Assembly (NCBI GenBank): GCA_009701885.1
Contig: WLJH01000015.1
Coordinates: 29,718-93,717 of the forward strand
DNA length: 64,000 nucleotides
Source: Actinomycetota bacterium
GTDB taxonomy: Bacteria; Actinomycetota; Actinomycetes; Propionibacteriales; Nocardioidaceae
Direction of reading: 5' to 3'
Positions 1 to 13,163 of this stretch are shown here, piece by piece; position 1 is the first letter of the stretch; every line of letters begins with the position of its first letter. The notes below the pieces were generated by a model that saw only the letters and a list, made by a program, of their open reading frames with translations, was not told the origin of the DNA and ran no database searches. A program made the translations under genes and the position numbers.

Positions 1-144
1 GAGCGGCAGGAAGACACCCAGCACCTGCTCGGGGGCCTCGAGGGGTGCGGTCAGGAAGAAGACGGCCAGCGACAGGAGGCCCAGGCCCAGCCCGAGTCCG
101 ACCAGCCCGCCGCGCCGGACCTGTGCGCGACGGGGCGGAGCCAT
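1..144 (-). CDS. Membrane protein, N-terminal part only (runs off left edge)
   Basis: Only the first 48 codons are in the window. The reading frame starts MAPPRRAQVRRGG, a basic N-terminus, followed by a hydrophobic stretch (about residues 14-32, LVGLGLGLGLLSLAVFFL) that reads as a signal anchor or first transmembrane helix. A TAGGGT hexamer lies 6 bases before the ATG, which suits a leaderless start. The ORF track misses it because the gene is cut. The family cannot be told from this fragment. Confidence 0.55.
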   Translation of the reverse strand, partial: MAPPRRAQVRRGGLVGLGLGLGLLSLAVFFLTAPLEAPEQVLGVFLPL

Positions 145-181
145 GGCCGCACCCTAGGTCGGTGGTCGGAGCAGTGGGTAC

Positions 182-619
182 TCAGCCCGCCAACGGCGCC
201 TGGTGCGCGGCGGCGGCGCCGTGGACGAGCGCGGCCATCTCGGGGAAGCCGCGCAGCAGCGAGTCCAGGTCGCGTGGGGTCATGACGCACACGGTGAGGG
301 GGGTCAGCGCGGTCGCCGACGCCGTACGACGGCGGCGACGGTCGAGGACCGCGAGCTCGCCCACGACCTCGCCGGGGCCGAGCACCGCGAGCAGGTCGCC
401 GTCGTGGCTCACGGCCACCGAGCCCTCGACGAGCAGGAAGGCCTGGGTCTCGTAGGCGCCCTCGGTGGTGAGGGTGGCCCCGGTCGGGAGGGTGACGACG
501 TCCATGAGGGACGCCATGCGGCGCAGCTGTCGGGACGAGCAGCCGGCGAGCGCGGGGATGCTGCGCAGCAGGTGCTCCGTGGTGCGGGCCGTGCCGGAGG
601 CCTGGGTGTGCTGTGCCAT
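182..619 (-). CDS. Cyclic nucleotide-binding domain protein (Crp-like effector domain alone)
   Basis: A 145-residue protein consisting of one cyclic-nucleotide-binding beta-barrel. Visible features are the LTTEGAYETQAFLLVEGSVAV strand-turn core and the phosphate-binding-cassette-like GEVVGELAVLDRRRRRTASATAL (about residues 80-105). There is no C-terminal helix-turn-helix, so it is a sensor or adaptor rather than a Crp-type activator. I start at the ATG at 619, which has an AGGAG 7 bases upstream; the longer ORF only reads back through the promoter region. It is divergent from recQ. Whether it binds cAMP is not shown. A second stand-alone domain of this kind lies at 33871-34251. Confidence 0.85.
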   Translation of the reverse strand: MAQHTQASGTARTTEHLLRSIPALAGCSSRQLRRMASLMDVVTLPTGATLTTEGAYETQAFLLVEGSVAVSHDGDLLAVLGPGEVVGELAVLDRRRRRTASATALTPLTVCVMTPRDLDSLLRGFPEMAALVHGAAAAHQAPLAG

Positions 620-649
620 GGGGACTCCTGGGGTGGGGGAGTGATGACC

Positions 650-687
650 GTACTGACGGTATGTGTCGAACGTACTCCTGGTATGTG
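650..687. promoter_or_regulatory. 22-bp direct repeat in divergent promoter
   Basis: Two copies of GTAC-N4-GGTATGTG begin at 650 and 672, spaced exactly 22 bases (two helical turns). The first also lies in a small inverted repeat, ACCGT-N4-ACGGT. The site sits between the cNMP-binding gene and recQ and could be an activator or repressor site for either. The binding protein is unknown. Confidence 0.4.
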
Positions 688-786
688 AACTCTCAACTCC
701 ATCGGGGTGAGCGAGGAGGTGACCTGCCTCGCACCCTGTGGAGGAGGACGCCGGCGCCGTCGGCGGGCACTGGTAGACACGCACCC

Positions 787-2916
<2,130 letters not shown>

Positions 2917-2963
2917 GGCGGCTGCGGGCGCCGGTGACCCCGCAGCGGCGGTACCGTCGCGGC

Positions 2964-3644
2964 ATGGCTCGGGACCGACGTACGACGACCGTGCTCGCGC
3001 TCGTGGCGCTGCTGCTGGGCGGGGTGACCGGCTGCTCCGACGACGCCGTCGACGCCGAGGAGGCGACCCCGCAGTCGCTGGCAGCGGCGGCGCTCGCGCA
3101 CTACGACGAGCCGCTGGCGGCCGTGGCGCCGATCTTCGGCGACGAGCGGTTGCGGCGCGGCGACCTGGCCGTCGAGCTGGCCTTCGACCGGCCCGAGGGC
3201 GACAACACCCACGTGCGCGTGGTGGTCTCCGACCGGCTTCCGTACGGCCGCGACGACGAGGACCCCTGCGCCGGGCCGTGGAAGTGCCAGGACGTCGGCA
3301 CCGACGAGGTCGCGGGGACCCTCCTCTACGAGGCGGGCTACCCCGAGGAGGACCCGGGGGTGGTCCTCGCCTGGTCCGAGCGCGGGGACGAGGTCGTGTG
3401 GGCCTACGCCTACGGCCCCTTCATCGCACCCGACGACGAGGGCGGCCCGGACGAGGAGGCCTCGGCCCTGGGCGACGCGCTCGCGGCGATCGTCACCGAC
3501 CCGGCGGTCGGCCGGCGCACGAGCGAGGCCTACGCCGAGGCCGGGCAGGAGCTGTGCGGCGGCGGGGACTGGCTGGAGTGGTACGGCCAGGGCAACGGCT
3601 CGCCGCGGCCGGAGGACTTCCGCGACTGGTGCGCGGAGGACTAG
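2964..3644 (+). CDS. Putative lipoprotein, unknown function
   Basis: A 226-residue protein with a lipoprotein signal peptide: basic MARDRRTTT, hydrophobic core LALVALLLGG and a lipobox ending VTGC, so it should be exported and acylated. The mature part is very acidic, with conserved-looking Cys pairs (DPCAGPWKCQ; ELCGGGDW), possibly disulfides. I recognise no family. It lies downstream of recQ, and its stop codon is inside the operator palindrome of the next gene. Confidence 0.75.
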   Translation: MARDRRTTTVLALVALLLGGVTGCSDDAVDAEEATPQSLAAAALAHYDEPLAAVAPIFGDERLRRGDLAVELAFDRPEGDNTHVRVVVSDRLPYGRDDEDPCAGPWKCQDVGTDEVAGTLLYEAGYPEEDPGVVLAWSERGDEVVWAYAYGPFIAPDDEGGPDEEASALGDALAAIVTDPAVGRRTSEAYAEAGQELCGGGDWLEWYGQGNGSPRPEDFRDWCAED

Positions 3645-3655
3645 AACACGTTCTA
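3642..3655. promoter_or_regulatory. KstR-type operator palindrome
   Basis: TAGAACACGTTCTA matches the mycobacterial KstR consensus TnnAACnnGTTnnA exactly and is a near-perfect palindrome (CTAGAAC-N2-GTTCTAG, 3641-3656). It sits 21 bases before the ATG of the DapB-like oxidoreductase. KstR is the TetR-family repressor of cholesterol/steroid catabolism genes, so that gene may be under steroid control. No kstR gene is in the window. Confidence 0.6.
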
Positions 3656-3667
3656 GCGGGCCGCTAG
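3653..3667. promoter_or_regulatory. Second palindrome overlapping the -10 of the oxidoreductase gene
   Basis: CTAGCGGGCCGCTAG is a perfect 7-base-arm inverted repeat. It shares CTAG with the KstR-like site on its left and overlaps the likely -10 TAGCCT (3665-3670), which lies 6 bases before the ATG. This looks like a compact leaderless promoter covered by two operators. Confidence 0.45.
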
Positions 3668-3676
3668 CCTCCCGGC

Positions 3677-4732
3677 ATGACGCCTGCGCACCGCGACACC
3701 CCGATCCGGGTCCTGCAGTGGACCACCGGCAACATCGGGCGCCGCTCGCTGCACGCGATCCTGGCCCGGCCCGACCTGGAGCTCGCCGGGGTCTTCGCCT
3801 TCGGCGGTGACAAGGTCGGTCGCGACGCCGCCGAGCTGTGCGGCTGGCCCGGGCCGACGGGCGTCCTGGCCACCGACGACGTGGACGCCCTGCTCTCGAC
3901 CGGCGCGGACGCGTGCGTCTACAACCCGCTCTGGCCCGACCTCGACCACCTGTGCGCGCTGCTCGCCGCCGGCATCGACGTGTGCACCAGCGCCGCCTGG
4001 ATCACCGGCGGCAAGCAGTCCCCGGCCGACCTGGCGCGGATCCGGGCCGCGTGCGAGGCGGGTGGGTCGACGATCTTCGGCAGCGGCGCGCACCCCGGCA
4101 TGACCAACATGGTCGCGATGGTGCTCTCGGGCGCCTGCGAGCGGGTCGAGGAGGTGCGGATCACCGAGAGCGTCGACTGCTCGACGTACGAGAGCGCCGG
4201 CACTCAGAGCGCGATGGGCTTCGGTCGGCCGCTGGACACCCCCGGGCTGGAGGAGTCGGTGCGGGTCGAGTCGGAGGTCTTCGCCGAGTCCGCGGCGATG
4301 ATGGCCGACGCGATGGGCGTGACCCTCGACCGCCTGACCTTCGACGTCACCTTCACCGAGGCCACCGGCCACACCGACCTGGGGTTCATGGAGATCCCCG
4401 AGGGCACCGTCGGGGGCGTGATGGGCTACCACCGCGGCTGGCTCGGGGAGCGCAACGTGGTGAGCGTCGGCTTCAACTGGACCATGGGCGACCACGTCGT
4501 CCCGCCCAAGCCCCTGGCCCACGGGCACGTCGTCCAGGTGTTCGGCGTGCCCAACATGCGCACCGTCATCTCCTGCCTGCCGCCGCGCGACTGGGCCGAG
4601 GAGGGGTTCATGGGGCTCGGGATGATCTACACCGCGATGCCGGTGGTCAACGCGCTGCCGCTGGTCGTCGCGGCGGCGCCGGGGATCGTGACGCTGGCCG
4701 ACCTGCCGCCGGTGACGGGACGCGTCTACTGA
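3677..4732 (+). CDS. DapB-like NAD(P)-dependent oxidoreductase (amine dehydrogenase / 2,4-diaminopentanoate dehydrogenase family)
   Basis: A 351-residue protein with an N-terminal Rossmann fold. VLQWTTGNIGRRSLHAIL (about residues 12-29) is the dinucleotide-binding loop of the dihydrodipicolinate-reductase-like family often annotated NAD(P)H-dependent amine dehydrogenase. The C-terminal half carries the family's substrate domain. The true substrate is not known for most actinobacterial members. The KstR-like palindrome just upstream makes a role in steroid or lipid catabolism worth considering. The ATG at 3677 follows TAGCCT by 6 bases, so translation is probably leaderless. Confidence 0.8.
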   Translation: MTPAHRDTPIRVLQWTTGNIGRRSLHAILARPDLELAGVFAFGGDKVGRDAAELCGWPGPTGVLATDDVDALLSTGADACVYNPLWPDLDHLCALLAAGIDVCTSAAWITGGKQSPADLARIRAACEAGGSTIFGSGAHPGMTNMVAMVLSGACERVEEVRITESVDCSTYESAGTQSAMGFGRPLDTPGLEESVRVESEVFAESAAMMADAMGVTLDRLTFDVTFTEATGHTDLGFMEIPEGTVGGVMGYHRGWLGERNVVSVGFNWTMGDHVVPPKPLAHGHVVQVFGVPNMRTVISCLPPRDWAEEGFMGLGMIYTAMPVVNALPLVVAAAPGIVTLADLPPVTGRVY

Positions 4733-4744
4733 CCTCCGACCTGC

Positions 4745-4857
4745 GGACGTCATCCGCAGCGCAGAAGCGGACATCCCGTCCGTATGACGTCCCCGGCGGG
4801 GCGGGCTGGGACGTCATACGCCCCGCAGTGAGGGACCTCCCGCCCGCATGACGTCCC
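4745..4857. repeat. Two copies of intergenic palindromic repeat family A
   Basis: Two units of about 50 bp (4745-4793 and 4808-4857), each opening with a version of GGACGTCATNCG and closing with its inverse, YATGACGTCC. They fill the gap between two convergent genes. The same family recurs at 18520 and 20653-20777. A bidirectional terminator or REP-like element is plausible. Confidence 0.7.
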
Positions 4858-4870
4858 CGGCGGGCCGGTG

Positions 4871-5368
4871 TCAGGCGCCGACGACCTGCTCGATCGCGGT
4901 GACCAGGCGCGGGTCCTGCGGCTCCACGCCGGGACGGAAGCGGGAGATGACCGAGCCGTCGGCGGCGAGGAGGAACTTCTCGAAGTTCCACTGCACGTCC
5001 CCGGCCTCGCCCTGCTCGTCGGGGGTGCCGGTCAGCTCGGCGTAGAGCGGGTGGCGGCCGTCCCCGTTGACCTCGATCTTCTCGGTCATCGGGAACGTGA
5101 CGCCGTACGTCGCGGAGCAGAACTCCTGGATCTCCTCCGCGCTGCCCGGCTCCTGGCCCATGAACTGGTTGCAGGGCAGGCCGACGACGGTGAAGCCGCG
5201 CTCGCCGTAGGTCTCCTGGAGCTGCTCGAGCCCGGTGTACTGCGGGGTCAGGCCGCACTTGGAGGCGACGTTGACCAGCAGGGCCGGCTTGCCGCCGGTG
5301 ATCTCGCCGAGGGTGGCGGGGGTGCCGTCGAGTCGTGCGATCGGCAGGTCGAGTAGTTCAGTGCCCAT
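4871..5368 (-). CDS. Glutathione peroxidase-family thiol peroxidase
   Basis: A 165-residue peroxidase. The catalytic tetrad is visible: Cys in NVASKCGLTPQY (about residue 38), Gln in GLPCNQF, and Trp-Asn in VQWNFEKF. The peroxidatic residue is Cys, not Sec. Actinobacteria use mycothiol and thioredoxin rather than glutathione, and bacterial Cys-type members are usually thioredoxin-dependent, so that is the likely reductant. I start at ATG 5368, where the homologous N-terminus begins and a TACGCT hexamer lies 7 bases upstream. Confidence 0.93.
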   Translation of the reverse strand: MGTELLDLPIARLDGTPATLGEITGGKPALLVNVASKCGLTPQYTGLEQLQETYGERGFTVVGLPCNQFMGQEPGSAEEIQEFCSATYGVTFPMTEKIEVNGDGRHPLYAELTGTPDEQGEAGDVQWNFEKFLLAADGSVISRFRPGVEPQDPRLVTAIEQVVGA

Positions 5369-5445
5369 GGCCGTGAGCGTAGCCACGCCCTGCCAGCCCG
5401 GGGGGCGGGGTGTGCAGGCACGCTCGTGCGGGCAGGACACCGCCC

Positions 5446-6828
5446 ATGATCGACGTGCTCTGGGGTGTCGGGGGGATGGCGGCGCTGCTGCTCATCGCCG
5501 TGCTGTGCTCGAGCGACCGCCGCGCCATCCGGCCGCGCACCGTGCTCGCCGCGCTGCTGCTGCAGGTCGGCTTCGGCATCCTCGTCCTGTCGTGGTCGGT
5601 CGGCGGCCGGGCCCTCGAGGCGACCTCGAGCGGCGTGCAGGCGGTGATCGACTCCTCCGGGGAGGGCATCGGCTTCCTCTTCGGGCCGGTGCTGCCCGCC
5701 GAGGACCAGGGCACGGTCGTGGCCTTCCAGGTGCTGCCGGTGATCATCTTCTTCGCCTCGCTGACCGCGGTGCTCTACCACCTCGGCGTGCTGCAGCGCG
5801 TCGTCCAGGTGCTCGGCGGGGGCCTCGGCCGGCTGCTCGGCACCGGCCGCGAGGAGTCGGTCAACGCCGCGGCCAACATCTTCGTCGGCCAGACCGAGGC
5901 GCCCCTGGTCATCAAGCCGTACGTCGCCGGGCTGTCGCGCTCGGCGCTCTTCGCCGTCATGGTCGGCGGGCTCTCCACCGTCGCCGGCTCGGTGCTCGTG
6001 GGCTACTCGCTGCTCGGCGCCGAGCTGGACTACCTCATCGCCGCGTCCTTCATGGCCGCGCCCGGGGCGCTGCTGATGGCCAAGATCATCCTGCCCGAGC
6101 CGCGGGGGGAGGAGGCTGGCGCTGGGTCTGCTTCAGGGTCCGCGGCTGGGTCCGCCGCTGGGTCTGCCGCGCCCGAGCGCGAGGTCGCGGCCGGCTGGGA
6201 GGCTGCCGTGGCACCCGCCGACGGGTCCCGCGGGGAGGCGGCCGCTCCCCGCGGCGGGTCGACGACGTCGTACGACGAGGGCGACCCGGTCGGGGAGGAG
6301 TCGCCGGAGCGGGCGCGCAACGTCATCGACGCCGCCGCGAACGGAGCGGCCGACGGGCTGCGGCTGGCGCTGACGATCGGCGCGATGCTGCTGGCCTTCA
6401 TCTCCCTCATCGCGCTCGTGAACCTGCTGGTCGGCGGGATCGGCGGCTGGTTCGGCGCCGAGGACCTGACGGTCGAGCAGGTGCTGGGCTACGTCTTCGC
6501 GCCGGTGATGGCGCTGATCGGCGTGCCGTGGAACGAGGCGGTCGAGGCCGGCAGCTTCGTCGGGCAGAAGATCGTGCTCAACGAGTTCGTGGCGTTCGCC
6601 GACTTCGGGCCGGTGGCCGGGGAGTACTCCGAGAAGACCGCCGCGATCATCACCTTCGCCCTCACCGGCTTCGCCAACCTCGGCTCGCTCGGCATCCTGC
6701 TGGGCGGCCTCGGCGGGATCGCCCCCGAGCGGCGCGGGGACATCGCCTCGCTCGGGTTGCGCGCGATCCTGGCCGCCACGCTGGCGAACCTGATGAGTGC
6801 TGCGATCGCGGGGATCCTGATCGGCTGA
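5446..6828 (+). CDS. Concentrative nucleoside transporter (NupC/CNT family)
   Basis: A 460-residue membrane protein of the CNT family, which imports nucleosides with H+ or Na+. Evidence includes the N-terminal helix (MIDVLWGVGGMAALLLIAVL), the repeated gate segments with NIFVGQTEAPLVIKPY and the late GSFVGQKIVLNEFVAFADF signature, and the C-terminal LTGFANLGSLGILLGGLGGI. An extra cytoplasmic loop (about residues 220-290) is rich in Ala, Gly, Ser and acidic residues, and its DNA contains short tandem repeats (6120-6170); it should not affect the transport core. It is divergent from the peroxidase gene. Confidence 0.9.
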   Translation: MIDVLWGVGGMAALLLIAVLCSSDRRAIRPRTVLAALLLQVGFGILVLSWSVGGRALEATSSGVQAVIDSSGEGIGFLFGPVLPAEDQGTVVAFQVLPVIIFFASLTAVLYHLGVLQRVVQVLGGGLGRLLGTGREESVNAAANIFVGQTEAPLVIKPYVAGLSRSALFAVMVGGLSTVAGSVLVGYSLLGAELDYLIAASFMAAPGALLMAKIILPEPRGEEAGAGSASGSAAGSAAGSAAPEREVAAGWEAAVAPADGSRGEAAAPRGGSTTSYDEGDPVGEESPERARNVIDAAANGAADGLRLALTIGAMLLAFISLIALVNLLVGGIGGWFGAEDLTVEQVLGYVFAPVMALIGVPWNEAVEAGSFVGQKIVLNEFVAFADFGPVAGEYSEKTAAIITFALTGFANLGSLGILLGGLGGIAPERRGDIASLGLRAILAATLANLMSAAIAGILIG

Positions 6829-6840
6829 GGGGTCGAGGTC

Positions 6841-6906
6841 GGGGTAGTCCGAACTCGATTTCACCCTCAGCTCGAGTCGAGGGTGAGATCTCGTGCGGAG
6901 TACCCC
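6841..6906. terminator. Long palindrome after the transporter gene (repeat family C)
   Basis: A 66-bp imperfect inverted repeat starting 12 bases after the nupC-type stop codon. Its outer arms are GGGGTAGTCCG and CGGAGTACCCC; its centre CACCCTCAGCTCGAG is shared with the copy at 31300. With no T-run, it suits a GC-rich actinobacterial terminator. Confidence 0.6.
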
Positions 6907-7000
6907 GGCGCCGACGGCCCCGGGAACGTCCTGTCGGCGCGGGTCGTTAGCGTCGGGTCAGCCTCCGCCCGGGGGCGGCTGGGATCGAGGGAGGTCGCCC

Positions 7001-9879
<2,879 letters not shown>

Positions 9880-9883
<4 letters not shown>

Positions 9884-10596
9884 CGGGCGTGAGCGGGGAG
9901 CCGGTCGCCGTCACCCACCCCCGGCTGCCCCCGCGCACCCGCACGGCTCGCGCCACGAGCTGGTGGGGGCGCGCCTGGGTGCGGGGCGTCGAGGAGGCGG
10001 CGTACGCCGAGGAGGACCTGGTCGCCGCGCGCAGGCTGGCCCGCGCCGGGAAGGTCGGCGGGATCCGGGTCGAGCAGGGTCGGGCCTGGGCCGCGGTCGA
10101 GGACACCGGCGGGCTCTGGGCGGCCGACGTCGTCGTACCCGTGCTCGACGACGACCTCGCCGACGCCCTCGTCGAGACCGTCGCCGCCGCTGCCGGGCGG
10201 ATCACCTCGCTGCTGGCCGGCGACCTCCCGCACGAGCTGGTCGAGCACGCGGAGGAGGCCGGCGTCGAGCTCCTGCCGTACGGCGGTGAGCTGGTCGCCT
10301 CGTGCACCTGTGACGCCTGGGTCGACCCCTGCGTCCATGCGCTGGCGCTGCTCCAACAGGTCGGGTGGCTGCTGGAGGCCGACCCGTTCGTGCTGCTGCA
10401 CCTGCGGGGGCTGCCGCGCGAGGAGCTGCTCGCCCGGCTGCACGCGCTCGGGCCCGGCTCGGCCGGCGGCCGCGCTCCCGAGCCCGCTGCCCCGGAGGAC
10501 CCGGACCTCGACGCAGCCCTCGACGCCGCTGCCCGCGCAGCCCGGTTCCTCGAGCGGCTCGAGGCCGGGGATCCGGCGGTCGAGCACCTGCTGTGA
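9880..10596 (+). CDS. SWIM zinc-finger protein, partner of the SNF2 helicase
   Basis: A 238-residue protein with a SWIM domain: CTCDAWVDPCVHALALL gives CxC-x6-CxH (about residues 142-153), a zinc-binding fold used for DNA or protein contacts. The N-terminal TSWWGRAWVRGVEEAAY is the usual opening of the SWIM proteins that accompany bacterial SNF2 helicases. The GTG start overlaps the helicase stop (GTGA), so the two are translationally coupled and probably form a complex. Confidence 0.88.
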
Positions 10597-10638
10597 CGGG
10601 TGGTGCTGGTGAGAGGTGTGTGGGGGGTGGAGGTGTGA

Positions 10639-10850
10639 GGTTCAGCGGGGGGCCGCTGGACCTCACGGTCCGCCGCTGCACCTGCGTGCGGGTGCCGTGA
10701 GTTTCAGCGGGGGGCCGCTGAACCTTCGGCGCGGGGCGCCCCGGGGTGTGTGAGTTTCAGCGGGGGGCCGCTGGACCTCACGGTCCGCCGGTGCACCTGC
10801 GTGCGGGTGCCGTGAGTTTCAGCGGGGGGGCGCTGAACCTCACACCCGTA
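10639..10850. repeat. Four copies of repeat family B (TTCAGCGGGGGG hairpins) in a direct-repeat array
   Basis: TTCAGCGGGGG followed by CCGCTGRACCT (with small variants) occurs four times, near 10641, 10703, 10755 and 10818. Each forms a hairpin. A longer segment of about 75 bp containing CCTGCGTGCGGGTGCCGTGA is directly repeated about 116 bp apart. The array fills the whole gap between the SWIM gene and selO. Related hairpins are at 27887-27976 and, more diverged, at 37117-37190. Confidence 0.75.
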
Positions 10851-10861
10851 CCGTGGTGGGG

Positions 10862-12360
10862 ATGACCCTCCACCTCGACCACCGCTTCGCCGACGCCCTC
10901 CCCGAGCTGGCGCTGGACTGGCGTGCGGAGGCCGCACCTGACCCCCGGCTGCTGGCGCTGGACGAGGACCTCGCGAGGGAGATCGGCCTCGACCGGCCGC
11001 GCTCCGGACCCCCGACGGGCTGCGGCTGCTCACCGGCGAGCAGCCGCCGGAGGGCGCGCGGCCGGTGGCCCAGGGGTACGCCGGGCACCAGTTCGGCGGG
11101 TACTCCCCGCGCCTCGGCGACGGCCGCGCCCTGCTCCTCGGCGAGCTCACTGCTCCCGACGGCCGGCTGCTCGACCTGCACCTCAAGGGCTCCGGCCGCA
11201 CCCCGTGGTCGCGCGGCGGCGACGGGCTGGCCGTGGTCGGGCCGATGCTGCGCGAGCACCTGGTCAGCGCCGCGATGCACGCGCTCGGCGTCCCGACTAC
11301 CCGCAGCCTCGGCGTGGTCGGCACCGGCCGGGTCGTGCAGCGCGACACCCCCATGCCCGGCGCGGTCCTCGCGCGGGTCGCGGCCAGCCACCTGCGGGTC
11401 GGGACGGTGCAGTACGCCGCGGCGCACTACGCCCAGCGCGCGGCCGCGGCCGGCACGGACCCCGGTGACGACTGCCTCCTCGCCCGGGTCGTCACCCACG
11501 CCGCCGAGCGCCACCACCCCGAGGTGCTCGAGGCCGAGGTGCCGGCACTGGCGCTGCTCGAGCGAGTCGTGGAGGTGCAGGCCCGGCTGGTCGCGCGGTG
11601 GATGTCGGTCGGCTTCGTCCACGGCGTCATGAACACCGACAACGTGACGCTCTCCGGCGAGACCATCGACTACGGCCCGTGCGCGTTCCTCGACGGGTTC
11701 GACCAGGCCGCGGTCTTCAGCTCCATCGACACCCGGGGCCGCTACGCCTTCGGCCAGCAGCCCGCGGTCATGCAGTGGAACCTCACCCGTCTCGCCGAGG
11801 GCCTGCTGCCGCTCGTCACGGCGGCGACCGGCGACCAGGACAAGGCGATCGCGCGGTGCGTGGAGGTCCTGGAGCGCTTCCCGGCGCTCTACGGCGAGGA
11901 GTACGCCGCCCTGCTGGCCGCCAAGATCGGGCTGCCGCCCGCCGTCTCGGCCGGGCTCGACCCGGTCACCCGCACCGACCTCGTCGGCGACCTGCTCTCG
12001 GTCATGGCCGGGGCCCGGGTCGACCACACCGGCTTCTTCCGCGACCTCGCCCGGGAGCTGCGCGGCCGGGGGGCCCCCGCGCGCGACCGGGTGCTCGACC
12101 TGCCGGCGTACGACGCCTGGGCCGGGCGGTGGCGCGCCCTCGGCCCCGACCCGGACGCGATGGACCGGGTCAACCCCGTCCACGTCCCTCGCAACCACCT
12201 GCTCCAGGCCGCGCTCGACGCCGCCGACGCCGGTGACCTCGCGCCGTTCGATCGCATGCTCGAGGTCGTCACCCACCCGTACGACGAGCGTCCGGAGTGG
12301 GCGGAGTACGCGCTGCCCGATCCCGCGGGCGGGCCGTTCGTGACGTACTGCGGCACGTGA
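10862..12360 (+). pseudogene. selO: selO (YdiU) protein AMPylase, interrupted by a 1-base frameshift
   Basis: SelO is a pseudokinase-fold enzyme that AMPylates proteins, linked to redox stress. The N-terminus ([20 protein letters not shown]) is in one frame, and from about 10994 the rest ([19 protein letters not shown]..., [20 protein letters not shown], ...) is in another. Restoring one C in GACCGGCC at 10991-10998 (to GACCCGGCC) joins the frames as ...[12 protein letters not shown]..., a normal SelO sequence. So one base is missing from a C run. The downstream part keeps the active-site motifs ([29 protein letters not shown]). There is no C-terminal Sec/Cys tail. A sequencing error is as likely as a real mutation. 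Confidence 0.85.
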
Positions 12361-12363
12361 GCC

Positions 12364-12428
12364 GGGGTACTCCGAATCATTTCTGATGCTGGGCACGCGG
12401 CGAGCATCACTTCTGATTCGGACTACCC
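12364..12428. terminator. Long palindrome between selO and TetR gene (repeat family C)
   Basis: A 65-bp inverted repeat starting 3 bases after the selO stop. The outer arms are GGGGTACTCCGAATCA and TGATTCGGACTACCC; the inner arms are GATGCTG and CGAGCATC. It sits between convergent genes and should stop transcription from both sides. Confidence 0.65.
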
Positions 12429-12995
12429 GGCCGCAGCCCCCGCCCCCACCGGTACCCCCAGCGCCCCGAGCGCCATGGAGCGCAGCACCTCGCGCATCTG
12501 GTCGTCGGGGAGCAGGCCGGAGTGGGGGGTGGAGTTGATCAGGCCGAAGGCGACGTGGGCCATCGAGCGGGCCCGGTCGAGGCCGAGGTCGGGGTGGAGC
12601 AGCCGGAGCTGGTCGGCCCAGACGTCGACGTAGGCGCGCTGGGTGCGGCGGACCTCCTCGCGCGCCTCGGCGGGGAGCGAGGACCAGTCGCGGTCCTGCA
12701 CGACGATGAGCGGGCGGTGCCCGAGGGCGAAGCCGACGTGGTGGTCGACCAGCGCGGCTAGCGCGGCGGCCGGGTCGGGGGCCGCGGCCACGCACGCCCG
12801 GCCGCCGTCGAGCAGCCAGCGGCTGATCGAGACCAGCATCTCCGCGAGCAGGGCGTCCTTGGACGGGAAGTGCTTGTAGAGCGCCGGCCCGGAGATCCCG
12901 CAGGCAGCACCGAGGTCCGCCACCGAGACGCCGTGGAAACCCCGCGCGGCGAAGAGCTCCGCCGCGGTGTCGAGGATCTGCTGGCGCCTGCTCAC
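12423..12995 (-). CDS. TetR-family repressor of the leucine-degradation acyl-CoA carboxylase genes
   Basis: A 190-residue TetR regulator. The helix-turn-helix is clear (TAAELFAARGFHGVSVADLGAACGISGPALYKHFPSKDALL, about residues 10-50), and the C-terminal ligand domain resembles the regulator next to accA1/accD1 in mycobacteria. An 18-bp palindrome 21 bases upstream of the GTG recurs, 16 of 18 bases identical, on the promoter of the carboxylase gene at 14928, which argues for autoregulation plus repression of that operon, probably relieved by an acyl-CoA. The start has TAGTCT 6 bases upstream (leaderless pattern). Confidence 0.88.
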   Translation of the reverse strand: MSRRQQILDTAAELFAARGFHGVSVADLGAACGISGPALYKHFPSKDALLAEMLVSISRWLLDGGRACVAAAPDPAAALAALVDHHVGFALGHRPLIVVQDRDWSSLPAEAREEVRRTQRAYVDVWADQLRLLHPDLGLDRARSMAHVAFGLINSTPHSGLLPDDQMREVLRSMALGALGVPVGAGAAAG

Positions 12996-13015
12996 CGGCC
13001 CAGACTAGGACGCGG

Positions 13016-13033
13016 GGTTAGCGGTCGCTAACC
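13016..13033. promoter_or_regulatory. TetR operator, copy 1 (autoregulatory)
   Basis: GGTTAGCGGTCGCTAACC is a perfect palindrome with 8-base arms and a 2-base centre. It lies upstream of the TetR gene's TAGTCT -10 and pairs with the copy at 14903. Confidence 0.75.
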
Positions 13034-13163
13034 GATCCGGGTCGCGGTCGGTCGGCGCGTCGTCGCCGAACGCCTCGCGCGCCGGCGGCACGAAGCCGCG
13101 CCCCGGCAGCGCCACCGCGGAGAACGCCGCGCCCAGCGGGTCTGCTTCGCCGCGCCGCCCGAG

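Noticed and set aside
4871-5368. Selenocysteine-containing glutathione peroxidase
   Set aside because: The catalytic codon is Cys (NVASKCGLT); no in-frame TGA is present.
10862-12360. Sec-containing SelO or programmed frameshift
   Set aside because: No Sec tail is encoded, and the junction has no slippery sequence; a single lost C explains the data.
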